Source: Scalesia atractyloides
Lineage: Eukaryota > Streptophyta > Magnoliopsida > Asterales > Asteraceae
Assembly (NCBI GenBank): GCA_947069175.1
Contig: CAMTDV010000017.1
Span: 35,845,126-35,909,125 of the forward strand
DNA: 64,000 bases
Reading direction: 5' to 3'
Below are positions 54,521-64,000 of the stretch, in pieces; position 1 is the first letter of the stretch; each line of letters opens with the position of its first letter. Made by a program: the position numbers and the translations under genes. Under the pieces are notes generated by a model. The model saw only the letters and a program-made list of their open reading frames with translations. It made no database searches and was not told where the DNA came from.

Positions 54521-55921
54521 GAGAATAGGTTAAGTGAGATCCATCTCCATTTACGAGAACCGTAAGAACCACTTTCTAACAATTAGATCTTAGATGATGT
54601 ATGAGACTAAAAGTAATTAAAAGTAATATTAAATCCTTTTATCTTATTATGTTTTTTTTATATTTTAATTCCAAAAGAGTAGTTTGGTAAATTTGTTTTT
54701 TTATCTTATTGTATTTATTGTTTTTTATTACTTTTTTGTTTTTTTATATTTATTGTTTTTATTAAAATCATAATTTTTTTATTAAGAAACATTTTGAAAT
54801 CGGTTTTTTTAACAAAAAACGAAGTTTTTCAAATTTTTTTTACAAAAAAACATTTTTACGAGCCGTTATTTTTACGTTCAGTTTTTTTACGCGCCCGTTT
54901 TTACGCCCGATTTTTTTACGCGTCGTTTTTACGCCCCGTTTTTTCGCGCAGTTTTACGCACCGTTTTTTACGCCTTGTTTTTTCGCGCCGTTTTTTACGC
55001 CCCGTTTTTTTACGCGCGGGTTTAAATTTTTTTTACACGCCGATATATAAACTTTTTTATGCGCGATTTTAAACTTTTTTTACGCCCGGTTTAAAAACCT
55101 TTTTTACGCGCCGGTTCAAAGAACTTTTTTTACGCGCCGGTTTACACTTTTTTACGCGCCGGTTATAAACTTTTTTTACGACCCGGTTTAAAACTTTTTT
55201 ACACGCCGATATAGAAACTTTTTTTATGCGCGGTTTTAAACTTTTTTACGCGCTGATTTAAAAATTTTGTTACGCGCTGGTTTAAACTTTTTTTACGAAT
55301 CGGTTTAAACTTTTTTACGCACCGGTTTAAACCTTTTTTTACGCTCGGTTTAAAACTTTTTTTACGCGCCGGTTTAAAACTTTTTTTACGCGCGGGTTTA
55401 AACTTTTTTACACGTCGGTATAGAAACTTTTTTACGCGCCGATTAAAATTTTTTTACGAGTGATTTTAAACTTTTTTACGCGCCGGTATAAAACTTTTTT
55501 TACGCGCGGTTTTACGCGTGCATTTTATACTTTATTTACGCGCATGTTATAAACTTTTTTTACGCGCCGGTTTTAAAACTTTTTTACGACGGTTTTTACG
55601 CGTGCATTTTAGAACTTTTTTACGCCGGTTTTTACGCTTGCATTTTAAACTTTTTTATGCCGGTTTTTACGTCTCGTTTTTACGCCCGTTTTTAAACTTT
55701 TTTTTACAAAAAGTTTTTTATAATTTTTTTTTACAAAATAATAAAAAGAGGTGAGAGAAATTGAAAAGACCTTAAAAGTGACTTTAATGAGGAGAGAGAG
55801 AGATGATTTGATGGTTTTGATTAAATGAATATAATACTCTTTTGGTCATCATTATCTTATTGGTGGAGAGTGGTTCTTGCGGTTCTCGCAACTCGGCTTG
55901 GTTCTCTCTTGAACCGATCCC
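54521..55921. mobile_element. MULE-type MITE with 11-bp TSD and minisatellite
   Basis: ACCTTTTGCTA is duplicated exactly at 54510-54520 and 55922-55932. The inverted termini share CGAGAACCG(T/C)AAGAACCACT, with GGTT(C)AAG...GAGA outside it. The end motif matches the family-B elements at 6302 and 13425, which sit in (TA)n. The interior is mostly a minisatellite (54880-55710). The two ORFs there are repeat artefacts. Confidence 0.9.
54880..55710. repeat. Minisatellite, unit TTTTTTACGCGCCGGTTTAAA
   Basis: About 35 degenerate units of 20-27 bp alternate a T run, ACGCGCCGG-type CpG core and (T)TTAAACTT. Many units contain TTTAAA, so the array can also pair within itself. Confidence 0.9.
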
Positions 55922-55932
55922 ACCTTTTGCTA

Positions 55933-56374
55933 ATTTTTATAGATATTTTTTTGGACTTAAAAATGATATGATATTTAGTTAAAAACTTAATATGATCTGT
56001 AAATTGGATATCTGATATAAGAATGTCTTATTCTTTTATTGTGATAAATAAATGATATTATTTTTTTCCTAAAAGGAAGAATATGACAAAACATTGAATA
56101 TTGAGTTGTCTTGTTGAAATAATGTAATAAATAATTAAATTAAATTGTTTGTACTTTTTATATATGTAATGTAAGAAAATTGTAATGAAACTTTACCAAA
56201 TTACATCTAGAAATGATACATAATATTATTGAATTCTTTATATATTGTTAGACGTGAACTGTAATACTTTTTAAAAAGTTAGACCAGATGTAATATGTTA
56301 TTTACTTGGTCATAAACTCACAACAATTCATATATTATAATTAAAAATTTTGTCTAAACTACTTTGAAAATAAA
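55933..56374. other. AT-rich intergenic DNA
   Basis: No gene was found; ends at the 9-bp target duplication of the next MITE. Confidence 0.5.
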
Positions 56375-56729
56375 GAGTTAAATGTAATTTTAGTATCTGT
56401 GGTTTGGTAATTTTGTCAATTTAGTTCAAAGGTTTGAAATGTTGTCATTTTAGTTTAAATAGTTTCAAACGTTGTGATTTTAGTCCACTGGGTTAACTTA
56501 ATCCATTTTTTTTGTTAACGAGAAGGCAATTCGGTCATTTTATATGGCCGAATTGAGCTTATGGTTAACAGAATTACATATAAAATGACCAAATTGCTCT
56601 TCTCGTTGACTGAAAAAATGGATGAAGTCAATGTTTGAAACTATTTAGACTAAAATAGCAACGTTTCAAACATTTGGACTAAATTTGCAAAATGACCCAA
56701 ATCATATGAACTAAAATAACATTTAACTC
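56375..56729. mobile_element. MULE-type MITE, 9-bp TSD
   Basis: GAAAATAAA flanks both sides (56366-56374 and 56730-56738). The termini are GAGTTAAATG...CATTTAACTC-like, with long inverted arms (CAAACGTTG, ATTTTAGTCC, AACGAGAAGGCAATT against their inverses). It has the same end type as 27554-27872. Confidence 0.85.
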
Positions 56730-56896
56730 GAAAATAAATAAACAAAAGTCTATTTGAATCGAAAAATAACCCATAAAGATCTTCTTCATAGTCTTCAAAT
56801 ATTGTTAAATCATGTTTCCTGTTTGATTCATGATTGCTTTAACCCAACCCCATATAAATGCACAACTCATTTACTTGTTTAGTTAATTATGTTTAA

Positions 56897-57350
56897 CTAG
56901 AATTAAGCTCCCTTGCGTTGCGGCGGGGACGTAAAACTATGCCAAATAGCACTAATGTCACACCATCGCCAACGACTACCAACACCGAGTCAATTCAGGA
57001 CCCGAGCGCTGCGACAAACTTATCAAACGAAAAAAATAAACGTAAAACATTGAACCACACACGCACGTTGTGTCGTATTAACTGGTAGAACTTTGAACGA
57101 AAAAAAACGTTGAACAACACACACATGTTGCGCCGTGTTAACTCACAAAATTTAGAACGAAAAGCAAAACGAAAATTTGCGAAAGATGAAAAATAGCGGA
57201 CCAAAGTTGAAGGTAAAAATGTTGTAAGGTTAAATTGAAAATGATGAAAAGTTTCGAGTTAAAAGTAAAAAAAAATTACGTGGGTTAAAATTGCAAAACA
57301 TAAAAATCTTTTGGTTTAAGGTTATAAAATCAATTTAAAAAAAAAAACCC
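56897..57350 (-). mobile_element. Helitron-like 3' end
   Basis: The minus strand ends AATTCTAG followed by T, with an upstream GC hairpin region (CCCCGCCGCAACGCAAGGG). This CCCGC...GCGTTGC...GGG structure also appears at 47139. Two diverged copies of an ACACACGCACGTTGTG-like segment lie at about 57060 and 57120. The 5' end was not found; the right limit is approximate. Confidence 0.5.
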
Positions 57351-58092
57351 AAAGCATAAGATATAACACCTTATGCACAAAAATGTTACTTATTTATGGT
57401 TTTATAATAAGAATAATTTTACTAATTTGAAATATGTACACTTAAATTTTTAGTTAATTAAGTTTAATAAGAATAATTTTAATAATTTGAAATCTGTACA
57501 CTTAAATTTTGATATTCATGATTTGATTGGTGTTTAAAGCAGTAAATGGCCTTCTAAAAGTGGAACAAGATTAGAGGGTTAAATTTAGTAGAAATAGTGC
57601 TCACTTCAAGGGCTAGTAAATAATGGTTAAGACAACCTAATAACACAAAGGACATTTGTTAACATCTCCACCAACCATCCATATTTTGTACTGTAGAGTT
57701 AGTACTCCATTAATTGTACAAATAAATGTTTTTATTTATTCAATTATACAATACAATATACAATAACATAATATGTCTTTTTAATCTAAGACTGCTCGGT
57801 GTAGGGCTTGGCATGCCTTAGGCATGGCCCGGCGCTGGCCCAACAACATTCCCCCTGTGCCACGGCATGCCCGGCATGCATACGCCGTTGATGCCGGCCA
57901 CAAAAAGACAAAAAAATCTAACCATTGGAATATATGACCGTTCAAAAAAAAAGAATTTTAAATCAAATTCAAATCCAATTATTTATAAAATCTAATCTTT
58001 TTACCCCCATTTCACACCCACTTCGACCCCATCTTTCTCTCTATTTTTATAAATTCTCTACATCTTTATAAAATAATCTTCTATTATCTTCA
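57351..58092. other. Intergenic DNA with a GC-rich palindromic block
   Basis: Mostly AT-rich. Bases 57795-57905 form a compact GC-rich segment with several GGCATGCC-type palindromes (GGCATGCCTTAGGCATGGCC, CGGCATGCCCGGCATGC), probably the edge of the element that carries the ORF at 58093. Confidence 0.45.
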
Positions 58093-58236
58093 ATGGATAG
58101 GTACAACCCGAACAACCCCAACAACACGAATCCGAACGTTTTCTCGGTGCCCGGTTATTATCCTCAAATGGAACCGAATCATTTTGGGCAATTCGAACGT
58201 TTTTTTTTAAAGTTATGTAATGTTTGGTCTTTTTAA
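58093..58236 (+). pseudogene. Truncated Asn/Pro-rich ORF start, element-associated
   Basis: The 47-aa frame starts MDRYNPNNPNNTNPNVFSVP and runs to FGQFERFF before a T run and stop. Asn/Pro-rich starts of this kind are familiar from transposon-linked proteins in composites, but I cannot name the family. A C/T-rich leader precedes it (TTTCTCTCTATTTTTATAAA). Confidence 0.35.
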
Positions 58237-59012
58237 TATTAATGAATTTAGTTTTATATCTTATTTAGATAAATAAAGTTAAAAAAATGTAGTTAAAAAA
58301 ATAAAGTTTGTGGGGTAGGCTCATCATCTATTTCCATTAATTATACCTTGGATGGACATCATCCTAAGACTATGACGTGACGCCCACATGAAGAATCATC
58401 CTCTAAGATGGCTCATCACTACACCCATCATCCTAAGATACAACTGAATAGCTTGAATTGATTACTAAATACCTATCATCTCTATCAACAATGCTGGTAC
58501 ATATTATAAATCATAAAAATCGAAGTTAATTTAATCAACATACAACAATGATATTTTATATATTACAAGAGGTAAATAGGGATATTGAATCATGAAAAGT
58601 TGATAAAAGAAAATATATTTATTATAATATGCAACTGTTAAAGTTACACAATATACACTATTAATACAATTTCACATGGGTTCATGTTTATTAATCGGAA
58701 CTTCTGGCTTCAGTTACTCATTCTTCTATAATTAGACAAAATAAAAAGCAACAAGTTTTTCTACAACCACAAGTTATTACATGGAAAATTTTATCCGATA
58801 AATAGTTTAGTTTTATTTATTAACAGATGTGAATGGAGTTGTTAAAACATGACACGATATATTAAAGGAATTGTGTTTGAGGGGACTTCGGAACCAAAAA
58901 ACCGCGATGTTCAACTAAATTTGTTATTTTTTCTTAAATGGTAAGATGTTTAATAAGTTTCATTTAACATATTTAAATATAACAAGTTCAATAACATAAT
59001 AAAACTCAGACA
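58237..59012. other. AT-rich intergenic DNA
   Basis: No gene was found. CATCATCCTAAGA occurs twice (58340-58440) in a small repeat. Confidence 0.45.
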
Positions 59013-59020
59013 CTATACAT

Positions 59021-59518
59021 TAGGGTATTAAACGGGTCCTGCTTGTGGGTTGTTGGGTTTAACCTGACTCGAACCCGAACCAAAAAATTGTGTCATAGAT
59101 ATGAACCCGAACACGACCCGTTCAACCCGAAACATTTTAGTTTTAAATTTTTTTCGCATATTAATATATTAAAACTAAGATTTAAAAAAAAAACACAAAT
59201 GCATATAATAAAATTACATTTAAATTATAAAATTTTGTATCAATTTCTCTTTTTAAATTATAATTTTGGTATAAAACACACACCCAATTTAATTCATGAC
59301 ATAAAACATATAGTAAAAAATTATAGTATAACATAAATGGATTAAACGGGTCAACCTGTCAACCCGACTATGTTGACCGAACCTAACCCGTTTAGCTAAA
59401 TGGGTTCGCACGTTCAACCTAAAACTGACCTAAAGTCGTTTAGACTAAACTTAAACCTGCGAATTTCGTGTTAGGTTCGTGTCGTGTTTTCAGGTCATAT
59501 CAGAAATTCAAAACCCTA
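59021..59518. mobile_element. Nonautonomous hAT element
   Basis: The termini are TAGGGTATTAAACGG and, on the opposite strand, TAGGGTTTTGAATTTC. The flanking octamers CTATACAT (59013-59020) and CTATATAT (59519-59526) match at 7 of 8. The sub-termini repeat AACCCG/CGGGT motifs. The 97-aa ORF inside is not a gene. Confidence 0.75.
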
Positions 59519-59565
59519 CTATATATAACTATTATTTTCTTAAACATTTATATGGACATGTTTAA

Positions 59566-59890
59566 TAAGTGGCAAAGACAATTAAGATAAGAACTAGGCC
59601 TCCTTTGGAGGTTGCAAGTTCGAATCCAAGCCAACACAGGTTTTCGTCCCATCGTGCGTTACGCCAAAGAGTCTTGGCTCTTGTGGTAGCGCAACTTCTG
59701 TTAAGTGGCAGTCGGCGGTATAGTTTCCCGTGGGGACACGGAGAGGTCCCGTAAACCGGTGTTATGCCCCTCCGTGGAGAAACTTGGTGGAATCTGATCC
59801 GGGGCCGGCCTCATAGCCGTGACTGCGGCTGCCAAGTCCCAATAGCCCAGTGGGTGGTATCTTTACAGTCATTGTTCTAAAAAAAATTGG
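59566..59890 (+). mobile_element. tRNA-derived SINE with long TSD
   Basis: The left flank TTATATGGACATGTTTAA (59548-59565) recurs after the element as TTATATGACACGTTTAA (59891-59907). The head has an A-box-like AGTGGCAAAGAC and a B box GCAAGTTCGAATCC about 45 bases later. A GC-rich body and an A-rich tail (CTAAAAAAAATTGG) follow. It would be transcribed by pol III and moved by LINE enzymes. Confidence 0.85.
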
Positions 59891-59998
59891 TTATATGACA
59901 CGTTTAACACGATTAAATGTTACCAGCTCAATAACATCAATGATACAACACATTTAATATAATTAATTATAAAGAATTCAATCGTTCAAATTATGTAT

Positions 59999-60108
59999 TG
60001 TAAGATGGTAAAGACTCAACTGATTTCATTCATTTCAGTAGAGTTACAATATACAGAGATAAACTAGGCCTGTTGGCTCCACATTAAAACCCTAAATACC
60101 ATATTCCA
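59999..60108 (-). repeat. Very short (110-bp) LTR
   Basis: On the minus strand it runs TGGAATATGGTATTTAGGG to CATCTTACA (TG...CA). It is preceded there by the PPT-like GCGGGGGAGTAT, as for a 3' LTR. The matching 5' LTR was not found. Confidence 0.55.
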
Positions 60109-60900
60109 ATACTCCCCCGCAGTCAGAGTGGTAGAGAATCGGACATTCAGACTAGAATAGAAAAAACATAAGAAAACAATAATGAAAAAGAAACTAGTCT
60201 CAATCCCAGTTCATGATTTGTAGGTCCAAAGTTATGCCAAAGAAATCCTCAAGCTGCTTGAGAATTCATCCATATTCTTCATTATCATTGATGCCATAGT
60301 TCGGAAAGGGGTGCAGCGGAGGACCGTAGTCCTACAAAAGAGCGGCGACGTGACTGTGGTAAGGCGGAGACTAGGCACGATGACATGACTGCTGGATCTC
60401 TGAAACTAATAGGATGGACTGCTGGATCTCTGAAACTAATAGGATACTTTCACCGTAATCGACAGTTCCATCTTTGTCGGACATATCAAGATGGAAGAAA
60501 GAGGTGATTTTATGGTTAGCCATAGGAAAAAAATGATGCAAATCAAGCACCACAGAACGTGGTTTTGCTACAGTGTGTTAAAATGTAAGGTGGCGAAAGC
60601 ACTTGTCGTGGAAGAGAGGTGAGATCAAATCTGAAGATCGAATAAAGAGTTCCGATCAAACCGTGGTTTGATCGGATGAAATTATTGGCCACGAGCCACA
60701 GTCCAACGAGAAGAGTCGATCTGGAAGAAAAAAAAAGAAACTAAAGTGATAGAGAGATAGCGGGTATAAAGAGAGATCCGTTGGTTTAAAAAATAAAACT
60801 AGAAAATAAAATCTCAAACGACGACTAATACAAATAAGTCCAATGATGCCTAATAGAAAATTCATACGTATGGATGATTATGATGGCTGTTAAGAAATCA
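60109..60900 (-). pseudogene. Internal region of the short-LTR element
   Basis: Upstream of the PPT on the minus strand is a damaged ORF whose start may be MANHKITSFFHLDMSDKDGT at about 60520. It contains a tandem 29-bp duplication (GGACTGCTGGATCTCTGAAA..., 60386-60443). A Gag start is possible; pol is absent, so the element would be nonautonomous. Confidence 0.35.
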
Positions 60901-63900
60901 AGGCAATAACTTTTTCAAAGAAATAGATCCTTTGAGGATGTGATTCCAACCGAACTAGAGTAATAGAAAATTCTAGTATGATTATTGATAACTTGTTTTG
61001 ATAAATTGAAGTTTATATTAATTTGATGTTATAACGTGTATGGATTTTCGGTTGTGAATGATGTGATGATTATGTAGGCAAATTAAGTTAATGTGATAAA
61101 TTATAGATAATGCACACCAAGTGTTTGATAATATGTCTAAGTGAGAACTAATTGTTTTTAACTCATGAAAACCTTGGTGAAATCATTAAGAATATGGAAA
61201 GTGATCCTTGATAAAATGACTATAAGTGATTATGTGTTCTAATAATCACTTGGGTTAAATTTAGGCAAGTCAAGTGAAGCTGCGGGAAGCCGAGCCGGGT
61301 AGAAGCACGTCAAGGGTGATTTCTACGATACGTAGCTATATTGTTGTGTTGTGATTAATTAACTTATTTTGATGTTGCTAGGTTGAAACACTAAAAGACT
61401 TGATTAGCGAATCCCTTTTTGGGATAAGAGAAGTAAGATCGTATAAATGACATGTAAAACCGAAGTATAAATGACCCATGGGGTCATAAATGTAACAACC
61501 CCAAAAACAAGTTTGGTAATCAAACCACGTTAAATATTAAAAAGCGGGTAAAGTACCGTTAGTGGTAAAAGTGAACCCGTAAATAAAATAATTAGGAACA
61601 AATTAACCTAGTTAATAACATGTATATAGAAAATAAAACAATAAGTAGTAGTCTTATCTAATCAAAACTAAACTTGAGGGATCAAAATTGTCAAAAAGGA
61701 AACTTATGTTTTATAAACAAAAAATTAAGACATAACACACACTTACAAAAAATTAAGATGTGTGTGTATGTCGATCATCAGGAGAAGGAGACAAGGGGAA
61801 ATTCTTGTTCATCTAAAATCATCAAATTGAAAGGGAAATTGGGCACCAAACCGTGCATGAACGCGTATTAATGATCACCTAAACTAAGGGATCATAAGGT
61901 CTGTCAAAAATCTTAATTTGGTGATTTTATGAATGTAGGTAGATTTCATGGATTTCAATCCATGTATGGAATTCAGAAATTGAGGTAGAATAAGAGATGT
62001 ATACTTGCTTAGAAACAAATCCTAAGTGAAATTTTTAAATATGTTGCTATGTGAAGTGGGTTTTTGATTATATGATGAAATTGGTGATATATGAGTGTTT
62101 ATGATCATCATACTTGTATGTATGTGTAAGTTACTTGAACAAATTAGAGATTCGAGTAAGTTCATACATGACTTGAAATGGGTTTTGTATAATATGATGA
62201 AATTGATGTTATGTCAATGTTAATAGGTGCTTGAAATCATGTTGTCTACTAGTTTATATGTAGAACTTGATTATATTAGGTATTCATATAAATGTCTAGT
62301 AATATGATGAAATGGGTTTTACATAGAAATGAAAACTCTTAGTTTCTAGCATAATAAATGGATAAATTAGCATTGATAATTGAAAGCTAAGTTACCTAGA
62401 TGTTGATAACCACTCGAACTCGTCAAAGTGAAAGAAATGATATGAATTTGATTGGGAATTTAGTTAAAATGGTAGCCTAAAAATAACACCTACCGGGTAT
62501 TTGATGAAATGCCTAAGTGAGTTCGTTGAACCTATTTGTGCATTTGCATATGTTAATAGGCAGTTGACTTTTAAAAGTCAAACTAACCTATAATAAGATC
62601 CAATAGTAATTTTGATATAAAATGCGTAGGTAGGATAGTCGTGATAAATGATGACTAATCTAACCATCTTGTGAATGATAAATGATAGTTTGACGCTTAA
62701 CAAGCTAGGTGGAAGCTTGGGAAGAAATGGGTTAAACGGATCAAATACGAGGAAAAACATAATCGGATGCAAGGTAAGTAAAACTTGCACCCTTCCAGTA
62801 GAATACCTACTTATTGTATTGGTTAAAAACAAGGTGAATTAGTATTTGAAATATGACGTTCTGACGCGAAACGATTCGAGTCTAAATAAGTGAAAATGGT
62901 AAAAAAACCATATTTGATGGTAAAAAGGGTAAAACAGTAATTTGGCCAGGTGAGTTTTGAAAAGTTATCTTATGGTGTAAACCATAATGGGTAAAGAGTA
63001 AAATGATAAACTAGTCACGAGTTGACAGATAAATAATTATTTTTGAAAGGACACCCTAGGGCGTAAGCCATAATGGGTCAAACGAATAAAGAAAAGACTT
63101 TTAAGTAATATGATCATATGGCAAAACGGGCTAAATTGGTGAGATGGAAAATAAACAACATCTCACAAAGATAAAATGGTAATTTAGGACAAACGGGTCA
63201 AAATGGTGATGTTATCACCATTTGACAATAATGACTAATGGTTGCTTGTCGAGTTTTGTGCTCACAGTAAGAATAGCGTATGGCTTACATTGTTTTTAAT
63301 TAGCAATTTATAATGCAAGGTATTAAAACGGGTCAACGCTATGATCCGAGCCAGGTATGTGTAATGGGTCAAACTCTCAATGAGGACTTAAGGTCCAAAG
63401 AGAGTTAATCGAGTCATGGGTGGACATTGGATTACCTAAAGTGAGGTATATCAAATAATTTAAATTGGAGAATATCATGTTCTTAGGAACAAAATGATTT
63501 TAAATAGAATATGGGTTAAAAAGTGCCCACTTGGTCAAAACAAGCTTTTAAAAGTCCTTCGTAGTTACGAGGACTAATAGTGACCAAAATGCCAAAGAAT
63601 GACGAACTGGGCAAACGACCCTTAAGGTTAGTTTAAAAGTGAGTTTATAATTGAGTAAACCATTTCGGTAGTTTAAAAGTGAAAGGCATAAGCCTTTTTG
63701 GTTTAATGCCTCCTAACGGGTCTTTTTCGTAAATTGTCAATCCGAAGGGTAGAATTCGAAATATATGATTTTACTATAACAAATCCACCACAAATATAGT
63801 TGTGGTGGAAGATAAATAGAAGTCTTAGTGTGGAAATAGGAGGTGAGGAAAGAATGAGTGAGATTTAAGCTTAAATGTTTAAATCCCTTAACGGGTCAAA

Positions 63901-64000
63901 ATAAATATGCGCATAAACTGGATAATGATTGCGTAATCCATAAAATTTATGAACCCGGGTTGAGGGTTTTGGGTTAAGTACGTAGACAAACGTTTTACGG
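60901..64000. other. LTR-like repetitive DNA, unresolved
   Basis: TGTAACAACCCC at 61491 looks like the start of a large Gypsy LTR, running past the window end. Recurring motifs such as AACGGGTCAAA and CCATAATGGGT (62988, 63071) support repeat DNA. No coding block, PBS or end was identified. Confidence 0.4.

Noticed and set aside
54794..55754. ORFs with repeated FLRPVF/FYARF motifs
   Set aside because: They are translations of the TTTTTTACGCGCC minisatellite.

Overview
This window looks like nuclear DNA of a eudicot plant, most likely Asteraceae. It is AT-rich and packed with nested, decayed transposable elements. The Tekay-type Gypsy pol, the SIRE-type Copia with an extra post-pol ORF, and the DUF659-type hAT are all protein types I associate with composite genomes; that placement is recognition, not a search. 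Only one host gene is clearly intact: a single-exon class I TCP transcription factor (TCP8-like) on the minus strand at 52755-54113.

Layout. 1-5940: an old plus-strand Copia element (gag, RT-RNase H, 3' LTR), preceded by a small plastid atpB insert and split by a minus-strand RT/nuclease relic. 5971-17143: a run of terminal-inverted-repeat elements abutting (TA)n or (CT)n(TA)n microsatellites. Two of them are split by large LTR sequences (10730-13149 and 14011-16636). The second LTR has a 5-bp target duplication and carries four tandem 170-bp tRNA-like modules. 17154-22473: a FAR1-type Mutator-like element (MULE) with TIRs, a broken transposase and a second, convergent broken gene. 23311-27124: a hAT element with an 8-bp target duplication, holding a Copia-like LTR with a CpG-rich U3. 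29915-45866: a minus-strand SIRE-like Copia remnant split by a complete-structure Gypsy/Tekay element (34189-44658, TSD TATGT, PBS, PPT, two 2.4-kb LTRs). 46383-52600: Tourist-like MITEs, Helitron 3' ends, a small hAT, a SINE and an unassigned exon-like ORF. 52755-54424: the TCP gene and its G-rich upstream region. 54521-64000: a MULE-type MITE with an 11-bp TSD and a large minisatellite, further MITEs, a Helitron end, a hAT MITE, a SINE with a long TSD, a very short LTR, and unresolved LTR-like DNA to the window end.

Apart from the TCP gene I see no operon-like or cooperating host genes. The most coherent system is a set of MULE-like TIR elements that seem to prefer (TA)n microsatellites. 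They share end motifs with the FAR1-type MULE, which is the plausible autonomous relative. All transposon ORFs are interrupted, so this is a fossil record, not an active system.
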